From Streptomyces sp. NBC_00341 (GTDB lineage: Bacteria > Actinomycetota > Actinomycetes > Streptomycetales > Streptomycetaceae), in NCBI RefSeq assembly GCF_041435055.1, contig NZ_CP108002.1, positions 5,332,001-5,396,000 of the forward strand: 64,000 nucleotides of DNA, in the 5' to 3' direction. The position numbers and the translations under genes are program-made. The notes below the pieces were generated by a model that ran no database searches, was not told the origin of the DNA, and saw only the letters and a program-made list of their open reading frames with translations. Of the stretch, positions 8,176 to 18,055 are shown piece after piece. Within the stretch, counting starts at the first letter, position 1, and every line of letters begins with the position of its first letter.

Positions 8176-9384
8176 TTACGCCTTCTCCATCCGGCCGCGT
8201 GCGGCGGCCTTCTCGTTCTCCCGGTCGCGCCAGGGCAGCTCCGCCGTGACGGTCGTCGGGCCGCCGGGCGGCGAGTCGAGGACGAACAGCCCGTCCACGG
8301 CGCCCAGCCGCTCGGCCAGTCCGGACATCCCCGTACCGCCGTCCATCGAGGCGCCGCCGCGTCCATCGTCGGTGACCTGGAGCAGCAGCCGGTCCGCCGT
8401 CCGCCACACCTCGACGGACGCCGTGCGGGCCCCGCTGTGTTTGCTGACGTTCTGGAGGAGCTCGGACACCGTGAAGTACGCGATGCCCTCGATGGCCTGC
8501 GCCGGCCGCCCCGGCAGATCCACCCCGACCGTCACGGGGACGGTGCAGCGGGAGGCGATGGCGGAGAGGGCGGCGTCGAGGCCTCGGTCGGTGAGGACGG
8601 CGGGGTGGATGCCCCGGGCGAGGTCGCGCAGTTCCTGGAGTGCGACTTTGACCTCGCCGTGTGCCTCGTCGACCATCCTGGCGGCGGCCTCGGGGTCGTC
8701 GGTCAGCTTCTCCTTGGCGAGGCCGAGCCCCATGGCGAGGGCGACGAGGCGGGCCTGGGCGCCGTCGTGGAGATCGCGTTCGATGCGGCGCAGGTCGGCG
8801 GCGGCGGTGTCGACGACCACGCCCCGGTCCGACTCCAGCTCCGCGATGCGGCGTTCCAGCTCGTCGGAGGGCGAGAGCAGCCCGCGCACCATGCCCCGGT
8901 CGGCGTTGGCCATGAACCGCGCCGTATAGGGGAGTACCGGCCACAGGACGAAGAGGCTCACGAGCGTCAACGCGAAGGTGAGCACGCCCCACGGCAGCCG
9001 GATGAAGGAGTACAGCACCGCGCGCCAGCCCACCGGGTCCTTCAGGCTCGTCCACAGCCAGGCGAAGAACCCCTCCTCGCGGCGGACCCGAGCCATCGGG
9101 CTCGGCTCGTCGATCCGCACCCCGAGCAGACCCCGCGCCCGGCCCCGCTCGGCCCGGCCGATCAGCCGCGAACCCTGGAGCCCGACGGCCAGCAGAGGCA
9201 GCCCGATGACCGTGACCGCGAGACCGACACCGATGCCGATCATGAGCACCGAGTACACGAACCCGAGGACCGCCAAAGGGAGATTGGCGAGGAGATGCGC
9301 GATCTCCTTCCAGGTGTACGTGTCGAAGGCGAAGCGGACGGGCGGCGGCCGGTCGTTACCGGGTACCTGCGGGCTCATGGTCAT
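8176..9384 (-). CDS. Two-component sensor histidine kinase, paralogue of the adjacent kinase
   Basis: About 402 residues. A membrane sensor region occupies residues 20-190, with four hydrophobic segments including LAVLGFVYSVLMIGIGVGLA and LTFALTLVSLFVLWPVLPY. A HisKA_3 domain with ERDLHDGAQARLVALAMGLG and a HATPase domain with the ELLQNVSKHSGA and DDGRGG boxes follow. The start is taken at the ATG at 9384, with another ATG at 9378; an ATG at 9420 leaves an untypical extension. It is first in the kinase-kinase-regulator order and diverges from nuoA. The sensor half resembles the first kinase only in layout, while the catalytic half is nearly the same DNA. Confidence 0.92.
   Translation of the reverse strand: MTMSPQVPGNDRPPPVRFAFDTYTWKEIAHLLANLPLAVLGFVYSVLMIGIGVGLAVTVIGLPLLAVGLQGSRLIGRAERGRARGLLGVRIDEPSPMARVRREEGFFAWLWTSLKDPVGWRAVLYSFIRLPWGVLTFALTLVSLFVLWPVLPYTARFMANADRGMVRGLLSPSDELERRIAELESDRGVVVDTAAADLRRIERDLHDGAQARLVALAMGLGLAKEKLTDDPEAAARMVDEAHGEVKVALQELRDLARGIHPAVLTDRGLDAALSAIASRCTVPVTVGVDLPGRPAQAIEGIAYFTVSELLQNVSKHSGARTASVEVWRTADRLLLQVTDDGRGGASMDGGTGMSGLAERLGAVDGLFVLDSPPGGPTTVTAELPWRDRENEKAAARGRMEKA
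8368..8844 (-). repeat. Copy 2 of the 477-bp kinase block
   Basis: Partner of 6653-7129. Differences cluster in a short segment coding the residues after the PVTV motif, and the 60 bases just beyond that segment are identical in the two copies. Confidence 0.88.
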
Positions 9385-9476
9385 ATGCCCAGCCTGCCGG
9401 GTGGGGCATCCGGACGCCATGGGGCTCGTGGGTGGCGATGAAGTGGGGATAACCCCACCCGTTGCCCGACGCGGCT

Positions 9477-9505
9477 GCTTACTGTTCCTTTACAGGGCCT
9501 AGACT
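9477..9505 (+). promoter_or_regulatory. Possible promoter of the nuo operon
   Basis: A TAGACT at 9500-9505 matches the common Streptomyces -10 form. The -35 at 17 bases (GCTTAC) is weak. It lies 50 bases before the nuoA start, in the 170-base gap between the divergent kinase and nuo genes. A small GTGGGG/CCCCAC hairpin sits at 9443-9458. Confidence 0.35.
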
Positions 9506-9554
9506 CCCGTGCGTACAGATCGTCGAACAGGTTTGAGGGAGCGAGGGGGCGGAC

Positions 9555-9965
9555 GTGACGGACGTTGCGGACCTGTCGGGACCGGCCGTTCTCGCGTCGG
9601 AGTACTTCCGCAGCTACTCGGTGGTCGGACTGCTCGCCGTGGTCGGTGTGCTCTTCGTCGCCGTCGCCTTCGGAGCCGGCCGGCTGATGCGCCCGGTGGT
9701 CCCGACGCCGGAGAAACTCCTCACGTACGAGTGCGGCGTGGACCCCGTGGGGGAGGGCTGGGCCCACACCCAGGTCCGTTATTACGTGTACGCCTTCCTG
9801 TACGTGATCTTCGCCGTCGACTCGATCTTCCTGTTCCCGTGGGCAACCGTCTTCGCCGCGCCCGGATACGGCGCGACGACGCTGGTGGAAATGTTCATCT
9901 TCCTCGGTTTCCTGGCCGTGGGACTGCTCTACGCATGGAAGAAGGGCGTCCTCGAATGGACGTGA
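9555..9965 (+). CDS. nuoA: NADH-quinone oxidoreductase subunit A (reduced complex I cluster)
   Basis: 136-residue membrane subunit with three hydrophobic helices. The family loop between helices 1 and 2 is present, with [20 protein letters not shown], including the conserved Cys-Gly in the ECG motif. NuoA sits next to the quinone channel at the membrane-arm junction. A GTG start follows an AG-rich stretch (GAGGGAGCGAGGGGG). The end overlaps nuoB, whose ATG lies inside the last codons. It is the first gene of a ten-gene co-directional operon ending at 19710. Confidence 0.93.
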   Translation: MTDVADLSGPAVLASEYFRSYSVVGLLAVVGVLFVAVAFGAGRLMRPVVPTPEKLLTYECGVDPVGEGWAHTQVRYYVYAFLYVIFAVDSIFLFPWATVFAAPGYGATTLVEMFIFLGFLAVGLLYAWKKGVLEWT

Positions 9966-10660
9966 CGAGCCCGTCGTCAGCCGGTCAGCCGCAGCCACAG
10001 CCGCAGTCGGGACCGGAGTCGGGTCCCGCACCCGTACCCGGGCCCGAACCCGTACCCACGTTCCTTCCCGAGCCGAAGCGGCTGGGCGTGCTGTCCAGGC
10101 TCGCCCCCGAGCCGATGAAGGTGGTCCTCAACTGGGGCCGCCGCTACAGCCTCTGGGTCTTCAACTTCGGACTCGCCTGCTGCGCCATCGAGTTCATCGC
10201 CGCCTCCATGGCGCGCCACGACTTCATCCGGCTCGGCGTGATCCCGTTCGCCCCCGGCCCCCGGCAGGCCGACCTCATGATCGTCTCCGGCACGGTGACG
10301 GACAAGATGGCCCCGGCGGTGAAGCGGCTGTACGAGCAGATGCCCGAGCCCAAGTACGTCATCTCCTTCGGCGCCTGCTCCAACTGCGGCGGCCCGTACT
10401 GGGACTCGTACTCGGTGACCAAGGGGGTCGACCAGATCATCCCGGTCGACGTCTACGTACCCGGCTGCCCGCCCCGGCCCGAGGCGCTGCTCCAGGGCAT
10501 CCTCAAGCTTCAGGAGAAGATCGCTCGCGAGTCGCTGAGCGAGCGCTACGGGACGGGCGGCGCGGCCCGCCCCTCCACCGCCGCGCTGCGCAGCGGACTG
10601 GTCGCCGCACCGTCCGCGCCCGATTCCTCGCCCGATTCCGCGCAGGAGGAGGGGAAGTGA
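9956..10660 (+). CDS. nuoB: NADH-quinone oxidoreductase subunit B
   Basis: 234-residue peripheral subunit that carries the terminal [4Fe-4S] cluster N2 passing electrons to quinone. The four Cys ligands are visible: the adjacent pair in [10 protein letters not shown], the Cys of [13 protein letters not shown], and [16 protein letters not shown]. The first 45 residues are a Pro/Gln/Gly-rich extension coded by repetitive CCGCAG- and GGACCG-like units. The ATG at 9956 overlaps the nuoA stop. Presence of all N2 ligands means the protein could be redox-active even though NuoD, its usual partner at the quinone site, is not encoded here. Confidence 0.94.
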   Translation: MDVTSPSSAGQPQPQPQSGPESGPAPVPGPEPVPTFLPEPKRLGVLSRLAPEPMKVVLNWGRRYSLWVFNFGLACCAIEFIAASMARHDFIRLGVIPFAPGPRQADLMIVSGTVTDKMAPAVKRLYEQMPEPKYVISFGACSNCGGPYWDSYSVTKGVDQIIPVDVYVPGCPPRPEALLQGILKLQEKIARESLSERYGTGGAARPSTAALRSGLVAAPSAPDSSPDSAQEEGK

Positions 10661-11862
10661 CCGCCGACGAGAGCGCCGAGGCTTATGACGGGCTGCCGGA
10701 CGCCGTCACCGAGATCTTCGGCGAGGACGCCACGGCGGAGCAGGCGTACGAACTGCTGACCGTCGACGTGCCGCCCACGTCCTGGATCGCCGCGCTCGAA
10801 ACAGCGCGCGACCGGCTCGGCTGCACCTACTTCGACTGGCTGAGCGCCGTGGACGAACCGGGCACGGGCTTCCGGGTCTGCGCCCACCTCGCCGCGCTGC
10901 CCGACCGCACCGGACCCGGTCCTGCGGTCCGCCGGCTGCTGCTCCGTACGACCGTTCCGCACGAGGCCGCCGTGCTGCCCAGCGCGATCGACGTCTACGC
11001 GGGCGCCGGCTGGCACGAGCGCGAGACGCACGAGATGTTCGGCATCGGCTTCGACGGCCACCCGCACCTGGTGCCCCTGCTGCTGCCCGAGGGCTTCGAG
11101 GGCCACCCGCTGCGGAAGGACTTCGTCCTGGCGGCCCGCGTGGCGAAGGCCTGGCCGGGCGCCAAGGAGCCGGGCGAGTCCGAGCACGGCGGCCCGAAGC
11201 GCCGCACGATGCTCCCGCCCGGCGTCCCCGACCCGAACGAGTGGGGCCCGCTGAAGGGCCAGCTCCCCCCTGCCCCCGCCCGCCCCGCCCGTGCGGCGAG
11301 GCCCGCGGGCGACCGCCCGGCCCGCCGCACCCGCAGCGCGAGCGACGGCTCGGCGGCCCAGCGGCCGGCCGCGGGCGCCCCAGCCACGACGGGCGAGGCA
11401 CCTGGACCAGCACCCACGACGGGCGCTGCCCCGACGCCTGCTCCGGCCCCAACTCCTCCTCCGGCTACGGAGGCGTCAGCTCCGGCTGCGGACGCGCCGT
11501 GGCACAACGCCCGCCCGGCTTTCGACGACGCACCGTCGGACGTAGCGCCGTCCCCGGCTGACGCCGGTACCCCGGCTGACGCCGGTACCCCGGCTGACGC
11601 CGGTACCCCGGCTGACGCCGGTACCCCGGCTGACGCCGCTGCCTCTGATTCGGCCTCATCCCAGCCCCTCCGGCGTTTGAGGAGCGGGGGTCCGGGGGCG
11701 GAGCCCCCGGTTCGGGAAGGGGCGGGTAGGGGAGAGCCCCCGCGCAGCGGCACCGACACCCCCACCCCCGAGCAACCCTCAGACGCAGCAGCCGCAGCAG
11801 ACACACCTGAAACCCCAGAGACCCCCGAGACCCCCGACACCCCCGCCGGAGGCGAAGAGTGA
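10657..11862 (+). CDS. nuoC: NADH-quinone oxidoreductase subunit C with long disordered tail
   Basis: 401 residues. Residues 1-190 are a NuoC (30-kDa) domain with [22 protein letters not shown] and the signature [12 protein letters not shown]..., then HPLRKDF. From about 190 to the end the chain is Ala/Pro/Thr-rich and looks disordered. It contains five TPADAG-type repeats and, at about residues 335-365, a dispersed Streptomyces-type repeat read through in frame. Ordinary NuoC ends near the HPLRKDF motif, so roughly 200 residues are extra. Starts 4 bases before the nuoB stop. Unlike enterobacterial NuoCD, there is no NuoD domain. Confidence 0.9.
   Translation: MTADESAEAYDGLPDAVTEIFGEDATAEQAYELLTVDVPPTSWIAALETARDRLGCTYFDWLSAVDEPGTGFRVCAHLAALPDRTGPGPAVRRLLLRTTVPHEAAVLPSAIDVYAGAGWHERETHEMFGIGFDGHPHLVPLLLPEGFEGHPLRKDFVLAARVAKAWPGAKEPGESEHGGPKRRTMLPPGVPDPNEWGPLKGQLPPAPARPARAARPAGDRPARRTRSASDGSAAQRPAAGAPATTGEAPGPAPTTGAAPTPAPAPTPPPATEASAPAADAPWHNARPAFDDAPSDVAPSPADAGTPADAGTPADAGTPADAGTPADAAASDSASSQPLRRLRSGGPGAEPPVREGAGRGEPPRSGTDTPTPEQPSDAAAAADTPETPETPETPDTPAGGEE
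11552..11641 (+). repeat. 18-bp minisatellite in the nuoC tail
   Basis: Four perfect tandem copies of an 18-base unit (CCCCGGCTGACGCCGGTA) and a fifth with a changed end, coding repeated Thr-Pro-Ala-Asp-Ala-Gly. The unit is a multiple of three, so copy number changes keep frame. Confidence 0.95.
11661..11736. repeat. Dispersed Streptomyces-type palindromic repeat inside nuoC
   Basis: About 75 bases containing CCCCTCCGGCGTTTGAGGAG and the palindrome CCGGGGGCGGAGCCCCCGG, followed by GGGAAGGGGCGGGTAGGGG. As far as I recall, this combination is common between genes in Streptomyces. Here it is open and in frame in the NuoC tail. Confidence 0.7.
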
Positions 11863-12827
11863 ACGACGTACTGGACGTCGCCCTCCGCCTAGTCATCGTG
11901 TTCGCGGTGTTCATGGCCGTCCCCCTCATCGTGGGCCAGGCCGAACACAAGGTGATGGCCCACATGCAGGGCCGCCTGGGCCCCATGTACGCCGGCGGCT
12001 TCCACGGCTGGGCCCAGCTCGTCGCGGACGGCGTGAAGTTCGTACAGAAGGAAGACATCGTCCCGGCCGAGGCCGACCGCCGGGTCTTCCAGCTGGCCCC
12101 CGCCGTCGCGCTGCTCCCGTATCTCCTCGTACTCGTAGCGATCCCGATCGGCCCGGGGGAGGGCGCGGTCGGCCAGGTGGTCGACGCGGGCATCTTCTTC
12201 GTGCTCGCCGTGATGGGCGTCGGCGTGCTCGGCTCGCTCATGGCGGGCTGGGCCTCGGCCAACAAGTTCTCGCTGCTCGGCGGCATCCGCACCGCCGCTC
12301 AGTTGCTCGCGTACGAGCTGCCGATGCTGCTCGCCGCCGCCTCGGTGGCGATGGCGGCCGGTACGGTCTCGCTCCCCGGCATCCTCGACGCCTTCGAGTG
12401 GTGGTGGCTGCCCTGGCAGATCGTCGGAGCTCTGGTCTTCTTCGTGGCCGGGCTCGCCGAACTCCAGCGCCCGCCGTTCGACATGCCGGTCGCCGACTCG
12501 GAGATCATCTTCGGCGCGTACACCGAGTACACCGGCCTCCGGTTCGCCCTGTTCCTGCTCGCCGAGTACGCGGGCATCGTCGTGCTGTGTGCGCTGACCA
12601 CCGTCCTCTTCCTGGGCGGCTGGCACGGCCCGCTGGGCGCCGACGGACTGGGCTGGGTCTGGACGCTCCTGAAGGTCGCCGTCCTCGCCTTCGTCGTCAT
12701 CTGGCTGCGGGTCAGTTATCCGCGGCTCCGTGAGGACCAGCTGCAGAAGCTCGCCTGGACCACGCTCATCCCGCTCGCTCTCGCGCAGATCGCGCTCACC
12801 GGCATCGTGAAGGTGGCGATCAACTAG
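11859..12827 (+). CDS. nuoH: NADH-quinone oxidoreductase subunit H
   Basis: 322-residue membrane subunit that lines the quinone tunnel, with about eight hydrophobic helices. Family motifs are clear: [18 protein letters not shown] in the first loop, [27 protein letters not shown], and [19 protein letters not shown], then [12 protein letters not shown]. The Glu/Asp-rich loop facing the quinone site is intact. It starts with GTG overlapping the nuoC stop by four bases and ends sharing one base with the nuoI GTG. Confidence 0.95.
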   Translation: MNDVLDVALRLVIVFAVFMAVPLIVGQAEHKVMAHMQGRLGPMYAGGFHGWAQLVADGVKFVQKEDIVPAEADRRVFQLAPAVALLPYLLVLVAIPIGPGEGAVGQVVDAGIFFVLAVMGVGVLGSLMAGWASANKFSLLGGIRTAAQLLAYELPMLLAAASVAMAAGTVSLPGILDAFEWWWLPWQIVGALVFFVAGLAELQRPPFDMPVADSEIIFGAYTEYTGLRFALFLLAEYAGIVVLCALTTVLFLGGWHGPLGADGLGWVWTLLKVAVLAFVVIWLRVSYPRLREDQLQKLAWTTLIPLALAQIALTGIVKVAIN

Positions 12828-13462
12828 TGCCCCCGATCCCCGGCGCAGGCCTGGCCAAGGGCCTCGCCGTCACCCTGCGGACGATGACGAAGAAGACCGT
12901 CACCGCCCAGTACCCGGACACGCAGCCCGAGCTGCCGCCCCGCTCCCGAGGCGTCATCGCGCTGTTCGAGGAGAACTGCACGGTCTGCATGCTCTGCGCC
13001 CGTGAGTGCCCCGACTGGTGCATCTACATCGACTCCCACAAGGAGACGGCGCCCGCCGCGGCCCCGGGCGGGCGCGAGCGCAGCCGCAATGTGCTGGACC
13101 GCTTCGCCATCGACTTCTCGCTCTGCATGTACTGCGGGATCTGCATCGAGGTGTGCCCGTTCGACGCGCTGTTCTGGTCTCCGGAGTTCGAGTACGCGGA
13201 GACGGACATCCTCGAACTCACCCACGAGCGCGACAAGCTCCGCGAGTGGATGTGGACGGTGCCGGAGCCGCCGGCGCTCGATCCGGGGGCCGAGGAACCC
13301 AAGGAGATCGCCGCCGCCCGCAAGACGGCGGACAAGCTCCAGGCCAAGCGTGAGCAGGAGGAGGCCGCCGCCGAGGCTGCCCCACCCGCCGAGGCTGCCC
13401 CACCGGCCCCACCGGCCCCACCGGCCCCACCCGCCCCGACGGACCAGGAGGGCCAGGCGTGA
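12827..13462 (+). CDS. nuoI: NADH-quinone oxidoreductase subunit I (two [4Fe-4S] ferredoxin)
   Basis: 211 residues. Both cluster motifs are complete: [12 protein letters not shown] near residue 50 and [12 protein letters not shown] near 105. NuoI carries N6a and N6b, which hand electrons to NuoB, and it is the most plausible docking point for an external ferredoxin when NuoEFG are missing (inference). The last 35 residues are Ala/Pro repeats ([14 protein letters not shown]). Residues 1-40 lack a recognisable domain. GTG start overlapping the nuoH stop. Confidence 0.95.
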   Translation: MPPIPGAGLAKGLAVTLRTMTKKTVTAQYPDTQPELPPRSRGVIALFEENCTVCMLCARECPDWCIYIDSHKETAPAAAPGGRERSRNVLDRFAIDFSLCMYCGICIEVCPFDALFWSPEFEYAETDILELTHERDKLREWMWTVPEPPALDPGAEEPKEIAAARKTADKLQAKREQEEAAAEAAPPAEAAPPAPPAPPAPPAPTDQEGQA

Positions 13463-14052
13463 TGCCCGCCACCGTCCTCGCCGCCGGGAGCCACCCCGGT
13501 TTCCTCTCCCCGTCCGGTATCGAGATCGCCTTCGTCCTGGTCGGGATCGCCACCCTCGGCGCGGCCCTCGTCACCGTCACGACCAGGCAGCTGGTGCACG
13601 CGGCCCTCTGGCTGATCGTGGCGCTCGGCGGCCTCGCCGTCGAATACCTCCTGCTCACGGCCGAGTTCATCGCCTGGGTGCAGGTACTGATCTACGTAGG
13701 GTCCGTCGTCGTCCTCCTGCTGTTCGGCCTGATGCTCACCAGGGCCCCCATCGGCCGCTCCCCGGACGCCGATTCGGAGAACCGCTGGGCCGCCCTCGCG
13801 GTGGCCGTCGCCGCCGCCGGCACCCTCGTATGGGTCGTCGTGGACGCCTTCCGCACCACCTGGATCGAACTGGACGGACCGGCCCAGGGATCCACCGAGG
13901 TCACCGGCGCCTTCCTCTTCCGGAACTGGGTACTCCCCTTCGAAGCGCTCTCCGTTCTCCTGCTCGCGGCCCTCGTCGGCGCGATCGTCCTGTCCCGCAA
14001 GGGCCGGGAGAGGACCACCCCGGCCGGCCCGCGCCGAGAGGACAAGAGCTGA
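13459..14052 (+). CDS. nuoJ: NADH-quinone oxidoreductase subunit J
   Basis: 197-residue antiporter-junction membrane subunit with five hydrophobic helices. Helix 3 has [22 protein letters not shown], the region of the pi-bulge that works as a gate in complex I (family knowledge). The start is GTG at 13459 overlapping the nuoI stop, with an ATG directly after it. It is followed by nuoK, whose ATG shares the A of the nuoJ TGA. Confidence 0.93.
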   Translation: MMPATVLAAGSHPGFLSPSGIEIAFVLVGIATLGAALVTVTTRQLVHAALWLIVALGGLAVEYLLLTAEFIAWVQVLIYVGSVVVLLLFGLMLTRAPIGRSPDADSENRWAALAVAVAAAGTLVWVVVDAFRTTWIELDGPAQGSTEVTGAFLFRNWVLPFEALSVLLLAALVGAIVLSRKGRERTTPAGPRREDKS

Positions 14053-14480
14053 TGCACCTCGCCTATCCCGCCGTGCTCGCCGTCCTCCTCTTCTGCACCG
14101 GCCTCTACGGGGTGCTCGCGCGCCGCAACGCGATCCTCGTCCTGATGTCCGTCGAGCTGATGCTCAACGCCGTCAACCTCAACCTGGTCGCCTTCGACGT
14201 CTGGCTCCGCGACGCCCTGCACTCCGGCCAGGCCCTCACCCTGTTCACCATCGCCATCGCGGCGGCGGAGATCGGTATCGGCCTGGCCATCGTCCTCGCG
14301 GTGTACCGCAACCGAGGCAGTTCCGACATCGACCGCCTCCGCGACACCGCCGAGACCGACGAGGCCGAAACGGTCCCGGCCGGCGACGACGACGCGAGCG
14401 ATGTCGAAGCCCCGCAAGCCGCCGAAGACCAGGCCACTGCTCCGGCAGGGAAGGCAAAGAAGGCAGAGGCCACTCCGTGA
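14052..14480 (+). CDS. nuoK: NADH-quinone oxidoreductase subunit K
   Basis: 142 residues. The first 100 form the three-helix NuoK fold with both conserved acidic residues: [15 protein letters not shown] in helix 2 and [19 protein letters not shown] in helix 3, which carry protons in the membrane arm. The last 40 residues are a hydrophilic Ala/Glu/Asp tail that most NuoK proteins lack. The ATG at 14052 overlaps the nuoJ stop by one base, and the tail ends in a four-base overlap with nuoL. Confidence 0.94.
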   Translation: MHLAYPAVLAVLLFCTGLYGVLARRNAILVLMSVELMLNAVNLNLVAFDVWLRDALHSGQALTLFTIAIAAAEIGIGLAIVLAVYRNRGSSDIDRLRDTAETDEAETVPAGDDDASDVEAPQAAEDQATAPAGKAKKAEATP

Positions 14481-16477
14481 CCACCACGACCCTCGCCGTC
14501 CTCGTCCCCCTCCTCCCGTTCCTGGGAGCCGCGGCCGGACTCCTCCTCGGGCGCAGCGCCCCCGGCTTCGTCCGTCCGCTGGCGGTACTGCCCTCCCTCG
14601 CCTCCCTCGTCATCGCGGCCGTCGTCGCCGCACGCCAGGGCGGCGGCCGGGCCATCGACGCCGCGACCCAGCTCACCCCCACCGGATCGGTCCCGATCGA
14701 CCTGGCCCTGCACCTCGACGGCTTCGCGGTCCTCGTGGCCGTGCTGGTCGCCCTGGTCGCGAGCTGCGTGCAGATCTACTCGACCGCGTACCTGCGCGAC
14801 GACCCCCGCTACCCCTCGTACGCGGCTCTCGTCTCCCTCTTCACCTCCGCGATGCTGCTCGTCGTCTACTCCGGCGACCTGATGGTGCTCCTGGTCGGCT
14901 GGGAGATCATGGGCATCTGCTCCTACTTCCTGGTCGGCCACTACTGGGAGACGCCCGAGGCCCGCGCGGCCTCCCTCAAGGCGTTCCTGGTCACCAAGCT
15001 CGGTGACGTCCCCTTCCTCATCGGCCTGTTCGCCCTCGCCGCCGACACGGGCACCTTCCGCATCACCGGCATCCTGGGCTCCGTCGCCCACGGCGGCCTC
15101 GACCACCCCACCGTGATCGCCCTGCTGCTCCTGGCCGGCGTCGCGGGCAAGTCCGCGCAGTTCCCGCTGCACACCTGGCTGCCCGACGCGATGGCCGGTC
15201 CCACCCCCGTGTCCGCGCTGATCCACGCGGCGACGATGGTCGCGGCCGGCATCTACTTCGTGGCCCGGCTGCTCCCCGTCTTCGCCGCCTCCGGCGCGGC
15301 GCTCGTCGTCCTCGCCGTGATGGCCGCCGTCACGATGATCGGCTCCGGACTCGCCGCCCTCGCCCAGGACGACATCAAACGCGTCCTCGCCTACTCCACG
15401 ATCGGGCAGCTCGGCTACATGTCCGGCGCCCTGGCCGTCGGTGACCGTGGCGCGGCCGTCTTCCACCTCCTCTCGCACGGCGCGTTCAAGGCCGTCCTCT
15501 TCCTCGCCGCGGGCGTCGTCATCCACGCCGCGGGGACCAACTCACTGGCCGCGATGTCCCGCATGGGCGGCCTGGCCAAGCGCATCCCGGACGCGTACTG
15601 GACGATGACCGTCGCGCTCCTCGCGCTGGCCGCCATCCCGCCGTTCGCCGGCTTCTTCTCCAAGGAAGCCGTCCTCGTCGCCGCCGAGCACACCGCCCTC
15701 GGTGACCGCCACGTCGCCCCGGCCGCCGCCGGCTGGACCGTGCTGGTCGCCGGACTCCTGGCCGCCGTGCTCACCGCCGCGTACGCCACCCGCCTCTGGC
15801 TCCTCGCCTTCCGGGGTCGGGGCGCGGAGGCCCCCGACCACGGCAGGCAGCCCGTCGCCATGACCTCGGTCCTGTGGGTACTGGCCGTCCCCACCATCGC
15901 CTTCGGACTGACCGTCGGTGTGCTCGGCGACTGGTTCGACGGCCACAGCCTCACCCCGTCGCTGACCACCGCCGTCCTGTCCACCGGCGTCGGCCTCGTC
16001 GGCGGACTCGTCACCTACGGGGCCTGGCGCCACACCACCGCGCTCGCCGCCCGTACCCCCATGGGCTCCGTCACCGCCCACCCCGACGCCGAACCGGCCC
16101 TCATCGAGGTCGAGGCGCTGGAGAGCCACACCGCCGCCTACGGAGACGCCGGTGACGCCCCCGACCCGGCCGACCCCGGCCGACTGCTGCTCGGCCCGCT
16201 CCACCGCCACGCGGCCACCGGCTTCCACCTGGACGCCGTCTACGCGGCCCTGTTCGTCCGCCCGGTCCAGGCCGCCGCGAGCCTCGTCCGCTTCCTGGAC
16301 CGCGAGGTCGTCGACACCTACGTACGCGGCTCCGCCACCGGCGCACGCTGGCTCGGCACCGCCGTCCGCCGTGCCCAGACCGGCAACGTGCAGACCTACC
16401 TCAGCGCGCTGCTCGCCGGTTCCCTGGTCCTGGCGGTCGCCGCCGTCGTCTTCGCCAACGTCAACGCCGGGTCGTGA
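14477..16477 (+). CDS. nuoL: NADH-quinone oxidoreductase subunit L
   Basis: 666-residue Mrp-antiporter-like pump subunit with about 16 hydrophobic helices. Characteristic stretches are [20 protein letters not shown] with the key Glu, [20 protein letters not shown] with the key Lys and His, [20 protein letters not shown], and [18 protein letters not shown]. All proton-path residues visible in these motifs are kept, so the subunit should pump. The C-terminal lateral helix region is present (about 580-666). The start GTG overlaps nuoK by four bases. Confidence 0.95.
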   Translation: MTTTTLAVLVPLLPFLGAAAGLLLGRSAPGFVRPLAVLPSLASLVIAAVVAARQGGGRAIDAATQLTPTGSVPIDLALHLDGFAVLVAVLVALVASCVQIYSTAYLRDDPRYPSYAALVSLFTSAMLLVVYSGDLMVLLVGWEIMGICSYFLVGHYWETPEARAASLKAFLVTKLGDVPFLIGLFALAADTGTFRITGILGSVAHGGLDHPTVIALLLLAGVAGKSAQFPLHTWLPDAMAGPTPVSALIHAATMVAAGIYFVARLLPVFAASGAALVVLAVMAAVTMIGSGLAALAQDDIKRVLAYSTIGQLGYMSGALAVGDRGAAVFHLLSHGAFKAVLFLAAGVVIHAAGTNSLAAMSRMGGLAKRIPDAYWTMTVALLALAAIPPFAGFFSKEAVLVAAEHTALGDRHVAPAAAGWTVLVAGLLAAVLTAAYATRLWLLAFRGRGAEAPDHGRQPVAMTSVLWVLAVPTIAFGLTVGVLGDWFDGHSLTPSLTTAVLSTGVGLVGGLVTYGAWRHTTALAARTPMGSVTAHPDAEPALIEVEALESHTAAYGDAGDAPDPADPGRLLLGPLHRHAATGFHLDAVYAALFVRPVQAAASLVRFLDREVVDTYVRGSATGARWLGTAVRRAQTGNVQTYLSALLAGSLVLAVAAVVFANVNAGS

Positions 16478-16480
16478 GCC

Positions 16481-18055
16481 GTGATCGATATGAGCGAATC
16501 CGTGATGCAGTTCCTTCTGGCGTTCATCGTCGTCGCCCCGCTGCTCGGAGCCGTCGCGGCCCTGCTCCCGGCCCCGCCCGGAATGAAGGGCCGCAACCCC
16601 GACCAGGCCGTGCTCCGCCACGGCGTGACCGTGACCGGCGTGATCCTCCTCGCCGCGATCGTGCTCGTCCTGGGCTTCGACCACGACCACCCGTCGAAGA
16701 TGCAGGCCACCACCGACATCAGCTGGATCCCGGCGCTCGACGTCCGCATCCATCTCGGCATCGACGGCATCTCGCTCCCCCTTCTCGTACTGACCGCGCT
16801 GCTGACCTTCCTCTGCGCGCTCCACAGCTACTTCAAAATGCCGGCCGGCCCCTCCCCGAAGGCCTTCGTCGCACTGATCCTGCTCCTGGAGTCCGGCACC
16901 CTCGCGACCTTCGCCGTCCTCGACCTGCTGCTGTTCTTCCTGGCGTTCGAGATGGTGCTCATCCCGATGTACTTCCTCATCGCCCGCTGGGGCGGTGCGC
17001 GGAAGCAGGCGGCCGCCTGGAAGTTCATCCTCTACACCCTGCTCGGCTCGGTCGTCATGCTGCTCGGGCTGCTCCTCATCGGACTGAAGAGCGGCACCTT
17101 CGACATGGTGGCACTCGCCACTGACAACGGCCGCGGCCTCACCTCGTCCGTGCAGGTCATCGCCGTTCTCGCGATCGGCATCGGACTCGCCGTCAAAACC
17201 CCGATGTGGCCGCTGCACAGCTGGCTCCCGGACGCCCACACCGCCGCTCCCACGGTCGGCTCCGTCCTCCTGGCGGGCGTCCTGCTGAAGATGGGCACGT
17301 ACGGATTCGTCCGGATCCTGCTCCCGATCGCCCCCGACGGCATGCACACCTTCGCGCCCTACCTCGCGGCCTTCGCGGTCGCCGGCATCATCTACGGGTC
17401 GCTCGCCTGCCTGGCGCTGGCCCGGCCCGGCGCCAAGGGCGACCTGAAGCGCCTGATCGCGTACTCCTCCGTCGGCCACATGGGCTTCGTCCTCCTCGGC
17501 ATCGCGAGCATGACCCCCACCGGCGTCAACGGCGCGCTCTTCGCCAACATCGCCCACGGGCTCATCACCGGCCTGCTGTTCTTTCTGGTCGGCGCGGTCA
17601 AGGACCGCTACGGAACCGCCGACCTCGACACCCTCTCCGGTGCCACCGGCGCCGCGCTCTACGGCAGCGCGCCCCGCCTCGGCGGCCTCCTCGCGTTCAC
17701 CGCGGTCGCCTCCCTCGGCCTGCCCGGACTGGCCGGGTTCTGGGGCGAGATGCTGACCCTGTTCGGCGCCTTCGACCCGGCCGACGGGCTGAGCCGCCCC
17801 GCCTTCCTGACGTTCATGTCCATCGCCGCGTTCGGCACCCTGCTCACCGCCGCGTACATGCTCATCCTGGTACGCCGCGTCTGCATGGGCGCCAAGCCCG
17901 AGGAACCGCACCGGATCCCCGACATCCAGCACCACGAGTTCGCCGCCTGGACCCCCCTCGCCGCCCTCACCGTCCTGGCCGGGCTGTGGCCCGCCGTCCT
18001 CCTCGGCCTCACCGACCCGGCCGTGCAGAAGCTCCTCGCAGGAGGCAAGTCGTGA
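16481..18055 (+). CDS. nuoM: NADH-quinone oxidoreductase subunit M
   Basis: 524-residue antiporter-like proton-pumping subunit with about 14 helices. Signature stretches are LFFLAFEMVLIPMYFLI with the essential Glu, VKTPMWPLHSWLPDAHTAAP with Lys and His, GSVLLAGVLLKMGTYGFVR, and DLKRLIAYSSVGHMGFV. GTG at 16481 was taken as start, three bases after nuoL; an ATG at 16490 is possible. It ends in a four-base overlap with nuoN. Confidence 0.95.
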   Translation: MIDMSESVMQFLLAFIVVAPLLGAVAALLPAPPGMKGRNPDQAVLRHGVTVTGVILLAAIVLVLGFDHDHPSKMQATTDISWIPALDVRIHLGIDGISLPLLVLTALLTFLCALHSYFKMPAGPSPKAFVALILLLESGTLATFAVLDLLLFFLAFEMVLIPMYFLIARWGGARKQAAAWKFILYTLLGSVVMLLGLLLIGLKSGTFDMVALATDNGRGLTSSVQVIAVLAIGIGLAVKTPMWPLHSWLPDAHTAAPTVGSVLLAGVLLKMGTYGFVRILLPIAPDGMHTFAPYLAAFAVAGIIYGSLACLALARPGAKGDLKRLIAYSSVGHMGFVLLGIASMTPTGVNGALFANIAHGLITGLLFFLVGAVKDRYGTADLDTLSGATGAALYGSAPRLGGLLAFTAVASLGLPGLAGFWGEMLTLFGAFDPADGLSRPAFLTFMSIAAFGTLLTAAYMLILVRRVCMGAKPEEPHRIPDIQHHEFAAWTPLAALTVLAGLWPAVLLGLTDPAVQKLLAGGKS

